This document shows positions 1 through 8,816 of a stretch of DNA of 18,250 bases, piece after piece. This DNA is from an uncultured Christensenella sp. (lineage in GTDB: Bacteria > Bacillota > Clostridia > Christensenellales > UBA1242): NCBI GenBank assembly GCA_910584815.1, contig CAJUBT010000027.1, forward strand, positions 1-18,250, in the 5' to 3' direction. Numbering within the stretch: position 1 is the first letter of the stretch; the number at the start of each line of letters is the position of its first letter. The translations under genes and the position numbers were made by a program. The notes under the pieces are model-generated. The model made no database searches. It was not told the origin of the DNA and saw nothing but the letters and a program-made list of their open reading frames with translations.

Positions 1-252
1 ATTTAAGTAAATTGAATTATACAATTTTAAATTTAAAGTAATTATTCCATTTTAGTATTTCTAATTTTTATAGTTTTTATATGTTCAAAATATTTTGTTT
101 TAAAATATGAAAGAAAGATATTTAATTTATTTAAATGAACTTTAATAAAAAAGTGCTATTTTTAAGTGTTTAAAGATAAAACTATTTTATATTTTTAAAG
201 CGGGGGGTAATAGGATTGCTTAATAACAATTTTGTTTTAATGGTGTTTAAAG

Positions 253-302
253 ATTTTAAAACACTTGATTAATAAATATTTTAAAACATTTAATTATTAA
301 AT
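253..302. repeat. Two-copy 25-bp tandem repeat
   Basis: Units 253-277 and 278-302 both begin ATTTTAAAACA and match at 22 of 25 positions. The differences are at unit positions 12, 15 and 20. Both are extremely AT-rich, so a chance or slippage origin is likely and no function is proposed. Confidence 0.6.
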
Positions 303-575
303 AAGGTAAAAATAATTTAATCTATTTACTTTTTAGTATTGTGAAGAAAAATATATTTTAGAAATTAAGGTTATTTTTATAATATCATTTTTTGTAGCAT
401 ATTTATAAAAATTTTTATATTTCTTTTTTTGTAGATAAAATTATGTGGAGGAGGGAGGTATATTGTTGTCAATCTTTAAATTAAAATTTTATAGTATTAG
501 TTTAAAGTGAAATTATAGTTCTAATAGGTGTTGTATAATTTAGACTAAAAAGAGTATAATTTTTTTTGTGTAACC

Positions 576-590
576 TTATGTTGAACATAA
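576..590. promoter_or_regulatory. Perfect 7-1-7 dyad, possible operator
   Basis: TTATGTT-G-AACATAA is a perfect inverted repeat around one central base. It covers a candidate -35 hexamer (TTGAAC, 581-586) that pairs with TATTAT at 605-610 over an 18-nt spacer. The size suits a dimeric repressor site, but no regulator gene is nearby and an AT-rich dyad can arise by chance. Confidence 0.3.
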
Positions 591-627
591 TTTTGAATGT
601 GTTTTATTATAAGTTGGTTAAATCATT

Positions 628-658
628 TTGAAAAAAATGCTATTTTATGTATTATAAT
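628..658 (+). promoter_or_regulatory. Candidate promoter of the large surface-protein gene
   Basis: TTGAAA (628-633) is followed after 19 nt by a consensus TATAAT (653-658). The overlapping TATTAT (650-655) gives a 16-nt spacer. Either would start transcription just upstream of the G6 tract and leader ORF. Promoter-like hexamers are common in DNA this AT-rich, so this is a moderate call. Confidence 0.4.
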
Positions 659-690
659 ATATTTATACTAGATAATATAATTGGGGGGTT

Positions 691-729
691 ATGTCACCTT
701 TTAATTGTGTTTTGCAAAGGAGAAGTTGA
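691..729 (+). CDS. Possible 12-residue leader peptide
   Basis: An ATG directly downstream of a G6 tract (683-688) opens a 12-codon ORF reading MSPFNCVLQRRS. It stops at 727-729, two nucleotides before the preferred GTG of the large gene. The SD of that gene (AAAGGAGA, 716-723) lies inside this ORF, so ribosomes translating it would cross and release at the main initiation site. That suggests translational coupling. The ORF is tiny and its SD-to-ATG spacing is only 2 nt, so it may be fortuitous. Confidence 0.25.
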   Translation: MSPFNCVLQRRS

Positions 730-731
730 TT

Positions 732-3700
732 GTGATTACATATAAAAACTTTAAAAAAATAATTTTTGCAATTCTATGTTGTGTTTTTACATTTGGTATA
801 GGATTGTCTTTTTTATGTTTTAATAGTTTGCAAAATGATAAAACTTTTGCTATGTCTTCTTCCGATACTACTAAAGTTGTTAATATAGGCAGTATTTTAA
901 AAGATGATTATGCTACTTCTGATAAAGTTTTTAATGGTAATAAATTATCGACATTATATAGTTTGTTAACAGGAAATCAAAAAGCAACTTTTAGCGATTT
1001 GGAAACTTTATTTACAAGATCTCAAGTAACTTTATTTGGCAGTAATATTGTTAAATCTAATATATTAAATACAAATGCTAAAGGTCGAGATATTGTTTTA
1101 AGGTTTGGTAGTATTGATTGGACAGTAACTTCTTTAACTAAAGATAATGATGGAAATATTATTGCTACTCTTTTACAATTAGATTCTTCTACAAATACTT
1201 TTAAATATAGTGTATGGTCTCCTAGCAATGGGATGGCAAATTTAGCCTATCCTGCTAATATGTATTCAACAAGCTATATTAGAAATGTAACATTAAATGC
1301 TAAAGGTTGTGGATATGTTCCTAACGATACAGAAGGTAATAAGACAAATCCAACTCTAGCAGGTGCCAATACTCAGAGTGAAACAAATAAATACGCAATT
1401 TATACTATGGAAGATATTGCTGGTAGTTTAACTGATTATATTGTTACACCTGCAAAAATTAAATATCAAGAAACACAAAACCATCACTTGGTTAATCCTG
1501 ACATTGCTTATTCAAACCCTAATGGTGCTTGGGGAGTTCCAGAAGGAACCTTTAAGATGTATGACAACGGATATAATATAAACTATTTGCCAGTGCCAGG
1601 TTATACTCCAAATACAAAAAAATATTACTCTCAGTGGAAAGATGATTATGTTTGGATCCCCTCTATGACAGAGTGGAGTTCAAGTCCTAAAGGTATTTGG
1701 GGTATGACTGCTAACCAAAAACAAGCAACAAATATAGTTTGGCAAAGAGCAGGTAATGTTGGTAATAATGCTAGTATTAGTTGTATTGCAAAAAGTGGAG
1801 ATATGGAATCAACTTCACATAAAGCAAATGAATCATTAAATTATCGTCCAGCACTTCACTTAAATTTAACAAAAGCGGAAGAAGATTCTCTTTATTTATG
1901 TTCAATAGATGATTTTAATGTTGATTATAATGGACAGGTTCAATCTTTTGAAACTTTAGCAGATTTTTATAATACCGATTGGGTGGAAAGTATTGTTTAT
2001 AGAAATAGTGAAAATGAGAATGTAACAGAATTCAAAGAAGCAGGCATTTATTATGTTGATATAACTTTAAAAAGTGTTGAGGAAAGGCCAAATGTTGCTT
2101 TTGCTGGGAAAGAGGTTTCTAACAGAACCCATACTTATACATTTACCATAAACAAAAAGAAACTTGTTGTAACTTTTTCACGAGATACGGATGGCTTTGT
2201 TGTTGCTAATATTAATTCCTCAGAAATATATACAGATGACCTTAATAATAGCAGAACACCAATAATAGGTGTTGATTATGTTAGTAGTGATGATAAAGGG
2301 TATGTTTTTAATTATCCTAATAAGCCCAATAAAGTTGGACAATATTTTGTTACAGCAAAAGTTACAAATGAATGTAATTATCAAATTGATACCTCAAAGC
2401 CATACACAACTTCTTTTACAAAAGGCAAAACGCAAATAACTCGACCTGATATTTCTATTAAATCGAAAGAATATAATGGTCAGGAACAAGAGTTCCCTTT
2501 AATGGGCGGAATGTTAATGAGTGATATAAAAGTTGTGCCTATTTCTGATGGGATAACTTTTGACAGCACGAAAAGCGTTCTTAAAGTAAAGAATGCTGGG
2601 AAATATAAAGTAAGGTTAGCCCTTGCTGATGAAACAGAATTTGAATGGAAAGATGGCACAGATAAAACTTCTCCATTTGAACTTGAAATTGAAGTTACAA
2701 AAAAGCCACTTACTCTTACAATTGAAAGTGATAGCGGTTGGACTTGGGAAGCAAGTAAAACTCCAATTATAACAATAACTGGTGATAGTTATGCTAACGA
2801 TAGAACAGAATTATATATTTACTATTACAAGAGTGGCGACCCAACTACAAAGTATGATGATATAAATAACAATAAAGTTTTATCTGATGATAAAAAAACA
2901 AGAACTATTACAATGCCAAAACTCGAAGTTGGAACTTATGTTATTGGTATTGAAATATTTGGAAGTAACTATACTAATGATTGTTACAAACTTGTTGGCG
3001 ATGTTAAAACACAACCTTTTACAGTTGAAGGGAATGATGTAACTCTAGAACACCCTATATGGAAATGCAATGATGTTGTAATTGAAGATACCACAAACAT
3101 TAATTATGTTTATAGTGGAAGTTCTTTCAACTTTACTGTTGATGAAGATGATTTGCATTCTAATGGAATGGAAATTGACCTTTCAAAAGGGATAAACGGT
3201 TTTGAAGGAACCACATCTGCAACTAATGTGGGTAAGTATTCGGCAAAGGTTTATGTTAAATCTTTACAAAACTATAAACCTACAACAGCAACTCATATAA
3301 TTAATTTTGAAATTATACAAGCAAAATATAATTTAAGCGGACTTACTTGGAATTACGATAAAGAAACAAACAATCGTGTGTTTAAAAAAGCTACAGCTCA
3401 AAAAGTTGAATCGACTGGAACAATTCCAACTGGACTTACTGCTAAGTATACAGGCAATGGGGTTATTCCTGTAGGAACTTATACAACTAGAGTGCAGTTT
3501 ACAAACTCTAATGCTAACTATGTAACTCCAAATGAACTTGACAAAACAACCTATGATGAAGATTCTTCTACACCTTTTGTATGGAGAATAAATTGGGAAA
3601 TAGAGAAGGCTACCTTAGTTGCAAATTGGAATGATGCTACAATTCCAAAACTAAGACCTGTTGGAGATATATCTTTACACGAAATGGTAGATTATACCTA

Positions 3701-6700
3701 CTATGAAGTAAACGAAGATGGTAGCAAAGGCAATGAAATTTCGGTAGATGAAATAGGCTCTGATAAAACTAAAGAAAAAAGCTATATTGTAGAAGCAACT
3801 TTAAAGTCTGAATTCGCAGGAAGTTATTTATTAAGCCCAACAGTTCCATCCCGTGAATTTTCTGTTGGAACAAATAAGGTTGTTGTTCAACTTTATATAA
3901 CTTTTAACGAAAAAGCCTTAGAACAAACCTATTTTTATACTGGCATACCTTTTAATGTAAAAGTTAATTTTACTGTTAACGATAGCGGACTTACAAAAGA
4001 TGATATTGTTATAACCTATTATAATGTTAATAGTGATGGAACACCAGAAACAACTGGCTCTACAACAATTCCTACTGCGGTTGGTAAATATCACGCCATT
4101 ATTACTGTTAGTGCAGAAATGGAAGGCGGAACAATTGTATCGGAAGATTGTGACAATTTTGATTTTGAAATTGTAAAAGGAAATTTTGATGTTTCTAATT
4201 TAAAATTGCAATATACACATAACGGCATTGTTGCAACTTATGATATGGAACAAAAAAAATGGATTGATGCTGATGACCACGAAATAACAGACATTAAGTT
4301 TGATGGCTTAGACCATACCATTGAATTTATAGGGTTAGATACTATTTCTTCTGAACTTAAAGCTAATATAGTTGATAGTAATTCAAATGGGCAACTTAAT
4401 TTTAAAAATGCAGGCGAATATAGCATAAATATAAGTTTTGTTTATGATGCCTCTTGTTATAATGCTCCAAATTTTTCTACTACAATTCTTTTCAATATTG
4501 CAAAAGCAAATGTTGATACAAGTAATATTGTTTGGGGATATGTGGTTAATAATGGTAAAATTGAAACTCCTTATACTGGAAGCCTTGAATATAGAAGAAC
4601 AGGAACTGCAGAGGAAAGTGTTGCAGTAATGTATACCCTTAAACTTATAAATGTGCCAGAGGAACTTGTAAATTGTATAAAATATACTGGTGATGTTTCT
4701 AGAAGTAGCGTTTATGTGTTGGGTAGTTATAGTGTTTCATATGCTATTGATTATTCTCTTTTCAATACAGATAACTTTGAAAATTGTTCAATGCCAGCAG
4801 GGCTTAAAACTACTTTAAATTGGGAAATTACACCTAAATATTTAGATATTCCAACCTTTAATAATTCTTGGACAGTTTTTGATGCTGAAATTCATAATTT
4901 CGCCGAAATGTGCGGGTTACAAAGTGATTGGTATTTATACTATGATATAAACGTTACAAGAAATGGCGAATTATATGCAGGTCTTGATGAAAGTTTTGAA
5001 AGTGAAGAAAATAGGGAAATTAAGGCTTACAATTATGGTAAGTATGTATTGGAATTTAAACTTAAAAATTCACTTTCCGACTTTTATTGGAAAGAAAGAT
5101 TTTTACCTATAACTATAGATGTTGAAAAAATAGTAATTAATATAGACCGTTGGTCGAAAGTAGGTATTTCTGCTGAAATTGTTTCAGATTTTGCAGATTA
5201 CAAAGCCTATACCCAATATCAATTTAAAGATAAGGATGGAAACCTTGTTGATGTAAATCAGGTTATTGGGGCTATTAATGGTGAATTTACTAAAGAAATT
5301 ATAGTTAAAAGTCAGTATGGAGATAATGTTGAACTTGTTGGCGAAACAAAACATCATTTCACAACAGGAGAAGGTGGGAGAACTTTTGTTGAAAAACCAA
5401 CAATGCCAACTTTAATTTATACTGGTGAAGAATTTAACATTGTTACATATTTAACAGAAAATGCTGCTGAATTTAATTTTAAACCAACTATTATGGCTGT
5501 AACTGGGCAAATTACTGCTACAGAGCCTGGTAGTTACACAATTAAAATTGTGCTTACAGATTCAAACTATCGTTGGGAAGATGAAGATGCAAATACAGAT
5601 GAAATAGAACTTGTTTGGAAAATAGAAGAACAAGAAAAAGTTGTTTTAGAAAAACCTACATTCCCTGAACTATTTTATACTGGTGAAGAAATTGATATTA
5701 CAAGTTTAATTATTGGATTTAACCCAGAAATAATGGAAGTTGTTAGTGGTAGTGATATTGTAGGGTTAAACGCTGGTGTTTATTCAATTACCATTCGTTT
5801 AACAGCAATGGGCTATACTTGGGAAACTCAAGACACTGTAAAGGTTTTTTCAATAAGAGAAAATCAGTTCGAAGAAATTACTCTTACCTGGGAAATTAAA
5901 AAAGCCCAAATTGTTGGAATGTGGAATAACGAAAATGGTTACCCAGTTATTGACCTAGAAAACTTGGAACAAAGCGATTTGTTTACTATAAAATATTATA
6001 TAGGCAGTGGCGATAGTAAAGTTGAAGTAAAGCCTAACGATATGGTTAGCGGACAAACATATTCTTATGAATTACAACTTAAAAACCCTAATTACGAATT
6101 TAAAATTGATGGTGAAGTTTTAACTGAAAATCAACAAATTAAAGGTTTCATTTATAATAAACCACAGTCTTCTTTTAAAGATTTTTCAGAATTCTTAAAA
6201 GATAATTGGTTATATGTTGTTATTGCAATAATTATTTTATTTTTACTTTTAACAATTTTCATTCTTGCTTTTAAAAAGCGTAAAAAAGCTAATAAATCTA
6301 ATTTAGATGATGCTAGATATAATAACGGACAATATGCAGGTTTTGTGGGCCCACAAATAGTTAGCCAAGCACCTCCAACAATTCAGGTTGTGCCTGCTAA
6401 CATAATGCCATCTGTTACAACTTCACAAGTTGCAATGGAAAGTGATAGATTTAAAGATTTGGAAATTCAGCAATTGCGTGAAACCATTTTAAAAATGGCA
6501 AAATATCAAGTTGCTAGCGAGGAAGAAAAAGCAAAGAGTGATAAGTTGGCAAAAACAGAAAAAATGTTAATGCAATTTTTGTTAATTGAATTTGCAAACA
6601 ATCCAGAGTGGATACCATTTAATAATCAAGATATGATAGATTACGATATAAACGACTTAATGAGATTATATTTAAGGGCAAAACAAATAAAATCGCAAAA

Positions 6701-7256
6701 ACTTGCTATAAATTCCAACTCCACAGAAAAAGATAGATTGTTAGAAGAATCACAAAACTTTGAAAGTAAGGTTGCGCAGTATAATAAGCAAAAAGAAGAT
6801 AGTAAATATGAGGAACTTTTAAAAGCAATTCGTGAAGTTGGTGATGCACAAAAAGAACTTAAAAATTCGCAGATAAAATTAGAAGAAAAGTTAGAAGAAA
6901 AAATTAATAAGGATGATAATAAAATAGATATTTCTAACTTTGCACAAGTAAAAACTAACCAAGTAGAGAAGTTAGATTTTGATAGTGCTTTTAATTCTTT
7001 ACCTGCAAATCAAAAGAGATATTTTGGAGAACTTAAAGACTATGCATTAAAACAACCTAATGCAAAACCCAAAGGCACAAAGCAACATTTTTCGGTGGGT
7101 ATTGGTAATAACATTTATGTTAAGTTTGTTATAAAATATTCAACTTTAATTGCAGTTTTTGGAACTACAGAAGTTAAATTGGAAAATGACAATTCAATAG
7201 AAATTGCAAAGCAAATGATAGATACTCGAGTTAAAAAGTTTCAAGAAAAAATTTAA
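732..7256 (+). CDS. Giant membrane-anchored surface protein with Ig-like repeats
   Basis: The product is about 2,174 residues. GTG at 732 is chosen because AAAGGAGA (716-723) sits 8 nt upstream; in-frame TTGs at 726 and 705 are alternatives. Residues 1-40 look like a signal peptide (basic start, hydrophobic core, cleavage near TFA-M). Residues ~60-385 carry WIPS and RPALHLNL motifs, recalling C-type-lectin-like or DUF6273-like regions of clostridial secreted proteins (low certainty). Residues ~390-1800 hold many diverged beta-rich modules with recurring YNGQ or YTGEE openings (Tyr399, 581, 1563, 1649) and endings like WEI.KA, resembling MBG/Ig-like repeats. A membrane helix (~1826-1848) is followed by basic residues and a ~325-residue cytoplasmic tail with charged coiled-coil-like stretches and a compact final ~93 residues. 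No LPXTG is present. It is probably an adhesin or envelope scaffold. It is transcribed alone and ends at the terminator at 7261. Confidence 0.93.
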   Translation: MITYKNFKKIIFAILCCVFTFGIGLSFLCFNSLQNDKTFAMSSSDTTKVVNIGSILKDDYATSDKVFNGNKLSTLYSLLTGNQKATFSDLETLFTRSQVTLFGSNIVKSNILNTNAKGRDIVLRFGSIDWTVTSLTKDNDGNIIATLLQLDSSTNTFKYSVWSPSNGMANLAYPANMYSTSYIRNVTLNAKGCGYVPNDTEGNKTNPTLAGANTQSETNKYAIYTMEDIAGSLTDYIVTPAKIKYQETQNHHLVNPDIAYSNPNGAWGVPEGTFKMYDNGYNINYLPVPGYTPNTKKYYSQWKDDYVWIPSMTEWSSSPKGIWGMTANQKQATNIVWQRAGNVGNNASISCIAKSGDMESTSHKANESLNYRPALHLNLTKAEEDSLYLCSIDDFNVDYNGQVQSFETLADFYNTDWVESIVYRNSENENVTEFKEAGIYYVDITLKSVEERPNVAFAGKEVSNRTHTYTFTINKKKLVVTFSRDTDGFVVANINSSEIYTDDLNNSRTPIIGVDYVSSDDKGYVFNYPNKPNKVGQYFVTAKVTNECNYQIDTSKPYTTSFTKGKTQITRPDISIKSKEYNGQEQEFPLMGGMLMSDIKVVPISDGITFDSTKSVLKVKNAGKYKVRLALADETEFEWKDGTDKTSPFELEIEVTKKPLTLTIESDSGWTWEASKTPIITITGDSYANDRTELYIYYYKSGDPTTKYDDINNNKVLSDDKKTRTITMPKLEVGTYVIGIEIFGSNYTNDCYKLVGDVKTQPFTVEGNDVTLEHPIWKCNDVVIEDTTNINYVYSGSSFNFTVDEDDLHSNGMEIDLSKGINGFEGTTSATNVGKYSAKVYVKSLQNYKPTTATHIINFEIIQAKYNLSGLTWNYDKETNNRVFKKATAQKVESTGTIPTGLTAKYTGNGVIPVGTYTTRVQFTNSNANYVTPNELDKTTYDEDSSTPFVWRINWEIEKATLVANWNDATIPKLRPVGDISLHEMVDYTYYEVNEDGSKGNEISVDEIGSDKTKEKSYIVEATLKSEFAGSYLLSPTVPSREFSVGTNKVVVQLYITFNEKALEQTYFYTGIPFNVKVNFTVNDSGLTKDDIVITYYNVNSDGTPETTGSTTIPTAVGKYHAIITVSAEMEGGTIVSEDCDNFDFEIVKGNFDVSNLKLQYTHNGIVATYDMEQKKWIDADDHEITDIKFDGLDHTIEFIGLDTISSELKANIVDSNSNGQLNFKNAGEYSINISFVYDASCYNAPNFSTTILFNIAKANVDTSNIVWGYVVNNGKIETPYTGSLEYRRTGTAEESVAVMYTLKLINVPEELVNCIKYTGDVSRSSVYVLGSYSVSYAIDYSLFNTDNFENCSMPAGLKTTLNWEITPKYLDIPTFNNSWTVFDAEIHNFAEMCGLQSDWYLYYDINVTRNGELYAGLDESFESEENREIKAYNYGKYVLEFKLKNSLSDFYWKERFLPITIDVEKIVINIDRWSKVGISAEIVSDFADYKAYTQYQFKDKDGNLVDVNQVIGAINGEFTKEIIVKSQYGDNVELVGETKHHFTTGEGGRTFVEKPTMPTLIYTGEEFNIVTYLTENAAEFNFKPTIMAVTGQITATEPGSYTIKIVLTDSNYRWEDEDANTDEIELVWKIEEQEKVVLEKPTFPELFYTGEEIDITSLIIGFNPEIMEVVSGSDIVGLNAGVYSITIRLTAMGYTWETQDTVKVFSIRENQFEEITLTWEIKKAQIVGMWNNENGYPVIDLENLEQSDLFTIKYYIGSGDSKVEVKPNDMVSGQTYSYELQLKNPNYEFKIDGEVLTENQQIKGFIYNKPQSSFKDFSEFLKDNWLYVVIAIIILFLLLTIFILAFKKRKKANKSNLDDARYNNGQYAGFVGPQIVSQAPPTIQVVPANIMPSVTTSQVAMESDRFKDLEIQQLRETILKMAKYQVASEEEKAKSDKLAKTEKMLMQFLLIEFANNPEWIPFNNQDMIDYDINDLMRLYLRAKQIKSQKLAINSNSTEKDRLLEESQNFESKVAQYNKQKEDSKYEELLKAIREVGDAQKELKNSQIKLEEKLEEKINKDDNKIDISNFAQVKTNQVEKLDFDSAFNSLPANQKRYFGELKDYALKQPNAKPKGTKQHFSVGIGNNIYVKFVIKYSTLIAVFGTTEVKLENDNSIEIAKQMIDTRVKKFQEKI

Positions 7257-7260
7257 TTTT

Positions 7261-7298
7261 AAAAATAAGTTGCTACGAAATTAGCAACTTATTTTTTA
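7261..7298 (+). terminator. Intrinsic terminator of the surface-protein gene
   Basis: A perfect 15-bp stem is formed by 7261-7275 and 7282-7296. Its core is AAGTTGCTA pairing with TAGCAACTT, with a 6-nt loop (CGAAAT), and a U-rich run forms the end of the right arm. It begins 4 nt after the stop codon. The A-rich left arm could also let it act on the opposite strand. Confidence 0.9.
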
Positions 7299-7343
7299 TT
7301 AATAAATATAAATTAAAAACTTTTGTTGTGTTTTAAAATGGGT

Positions 7344-7371
7344 TTGATTTAGTTTTTAGTTATGTTAAAAT
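7344..7371 (+). promoter_or_regulatory. Promoter of the ATPase gene
   Basis: TTGATT (7344-7349), a 16-nt spacer and an extended -10, TGTTAAAAT (7363-7371), would place the transcription start near 7378. That is downstream of the ATG at 7362, which supports initiation at the ATG at 7419 instead. Confidence 0.5.
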
Positions 7372-7418
7372 TTAGTGTAATTAAATTAAAATTATTGGAG
7401 AGGAGATTTAATAAAAAA

Positions 7419-8615
7419 ATGAGGTTATCTGGTATAAAATTTAATAATCATCCAATTTTAAAAAACTTGGAACTAAATTTTAAAGATTCAAGTGGGAATA
7501 TTTATGGAAATATTATTTTAGTTGGAGAGAATGGTTGCGGAAAAACCACAATTTTAAATGAAATTTTTAATTATGATAAATCAAATTTTATTATAGAGAA
7601 AGAACAAAACTATAATCTTTGTGGGCCTTGCTTACATAAAAATTTATTTATTTCGCAGGACATAAAATATAGAAAAGCAATTAATAAAATATGTAAGAAT
7701 ATAGATGGTAGAGAAATATACCCTGACATAACAGAAATAGATAATACAAATGGATTAATGGCTGCGAACATTACAACATTGCTTAAAGATAATGTTATTA
7801 ATAGTTCTGAGTTGTTATCAAAGGAATTGTTGAATTTAAAAGATGAAAATATTGTTAATTATTTTAATGGTAATAATAAAGATTTAATGGAGAATATTCC
7901 ACAAATGGTTGGCATTAAAAATGTTAGTGGTTCAATTAATCCAGATGCGTTTAGTTCTGGCGAACAAGAACTTATATTAAGGTTGGAAACTCTTAGAAAA
8001 AGAGTACAGTTAAATTTAGATAACATATTGATAGATGAACCTGAAACAAGTTTGCATCCTAAATGGCAATTAATGATATTAAAATTTATTGTTGATATTT
8101 TAAAGGACAGGGAATCGGATGAAAGAGATTTGCAGTTATTTGTTGCAACTCATTCGGAGAATATTCTTAAATCTGCCTTAAGTTTGAAAGATACATTAAT
8201 TATAAGGTTATATAAAGAAGATAATGTAATTAAAGCCCAAAACATAACATCAATGGAAAGGGTTTTAAAATATGTTTCATATCCTGAAATTCAATTCTTA
8301 GTTTTTGATGTTCCAACTATAGATTATCATAACCAACTTTATTCTGAATTGCTAGAACTTTGTAAAAATAAAAATTGTGTTAAACAAATATATGTGGAAG
8401 AAAAGATTATTAAGTATGGAAAAGAAAATAACATTGAAGTGTTTAACGAGTTTAATTATAGTAGGAATGAGAATTCTGGTAATCGAGAAACTTTACCAAC
8501 ATATATTAGAAACGCAAGTAGCCACATTGAAAATAAGGATAGAAATATAAATGATATTAATGATGAAACTTTGCAAAAATCAATAGAAATTATGAGAAAC
8601 ATACTTAAAAATTAA
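7419..8615 (+). CDS. AAA/ABC-type ATPase with C-terminal RNxxxH motif
   Basis: The product is 398 residues. ATG 7419 is preferred over ATG 7362: GGAGAGGAG (7397-7405) precedes it, though at a long 13-nt spacing, the predicted promoter starts downstream of 7362, and MRLSGIKFNN is a typical first strand of this family. Seen: Walker A GENGCGKTT (36-44), a CGPC pair (68-71), signature SSGEQ (179-183), Walker B NILIDEPE (202-209) and switch His245 in VATHSEN. This is the layout of stand-alone AAA_15/AAA_21 (OLD/RecF-like) ATPases, many of which act in phage defence or abortive infection. Near the C-terminus TYIRNASSHIEN gives Arg364-Asn365 and His369, matching the RNxxxH motif of HEPN ribonucleases. 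A nuclease role is inferred, not shown. No TOPRIM region, long coiled coil, partner nuclease or methylase is visible. It has its own promoter, and no clear terminator follows. Confidence 0.93.
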   Translation: MRLSGIKFNNHPILKNLELNFKDSSGNIYGNIILVGENGCGKTTILNEIFNYDKSNFIIEKEQNYNLCGPCLHKNLFISQDIKYRKAINKICKNIDGREIYPDITEIDNTNGLMAANITTLLKDNVINSSELLSKELLNLKDENIVNYFNGNNKDLMENIPQMVGIKNVSGSINPDAFSSGEQELILRLETLRKRVQLNLDNILIDEPETSLHPKWQLMILKFIVDILKDRESDERDLQLFVATHSENILKSALSLKDTLIIRLYKEDNVIKAQNITSMERVLKYVSYPEIQFLVFDVPTIDYHNQLYSELLELCKNKNCVKQIYVEEKIIKYGKENNIEVFNEFNYSRNENSGNRETLPTYIRNASSHIENKDRNINDINDETLQKSIEIMRNILKN

Positions 8616-8678
8616 AGTTTAAAAGTATTTAATATTATTTTTTATAAAAACAATATGTTATTATTAAATAGCGTTTAA

Positions 8679-8698
8679 AAATTTAAGTCTTTAAATTT
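8679..8698. other. AU-only hairpin between ATPase and transglutaminase genes
   Basis: AAATTTAA (8679-8686) and TTAAATTT (8691-8698) form an 8-bp stem with a GTCT loop. There is no U-run behind it, so it is a poor terminator. A second dyad, TTTAAC (8696-8701) with GTTAAA (8710-8715), lies just before the next promoter's -35. Confidence 0.3.
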
Positions 8699-8718
8699 AA
8701 CACCTTTAAGTTAAAAGT

Positions 8719-8747
8719 TTGCATATTTTAGTTAATAGGTGTATAAT
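8719..8747 (+). promoter_or_regulatory. Promoter of the transglutaminase-like gene
   Basis: TTGCAT (8719-8724), an ideal 17-nt spacer and consensus TATAAT (8742-8747) predict a start near 8754 and a 5' leader of about 63 nt. The leader contains a perfect but AU-only 10-bp inverted repeat (8767-8776 with 8792-8801) just before the SD GGAGG (8808-8812), which could modulate initiation. Confidence 0.65.
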
Positions 8748-8816
8748 GTGCAAGTAAATTGATTATTAATTTTAATAGTTAATTTACAAAAATTAAAATT
8801 ATTTTATGGAGGATTT

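Larger units (their letters stand above)
1..731. other. Long AT-rich intergenic region
   Basis: No ORF of convincing length or composition is present on either strand. What can be seen is a two-copy 25-bp tandem repeat (253-302), an AU-only hairpin (arms 90-96 and 102-108), two orphan SD-like purine tracts (202-207 and 447-458), a 15-nt dyad (576-590), a candidate promoter (628-658) and a 12-codon leader ORF (691-729). The last three probably belong to expression of the large surface-protein gene that follows. Confidence 0.6.

Noticed and set aside
4438..4629. 63-codon + strand frame and minus frame at 4238-4426
   Set aside because: Both are out-of-frame shadows within the continuous surface-protein gene, and neither has an SD.
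732..7256. Possible sortase-anchored adhesin
   Set aside because: There is no LPXTG-type motif, and the helix is followed by ~325 residues rather than a short basic tail.
7362..7418. 19-residue N-terminal extension of the ATPase from ATG 7362
   Set aside because: There is no SD before 7362, the predicted promoter starts downstream of it, and the family N-terminus fits ATG 7419.
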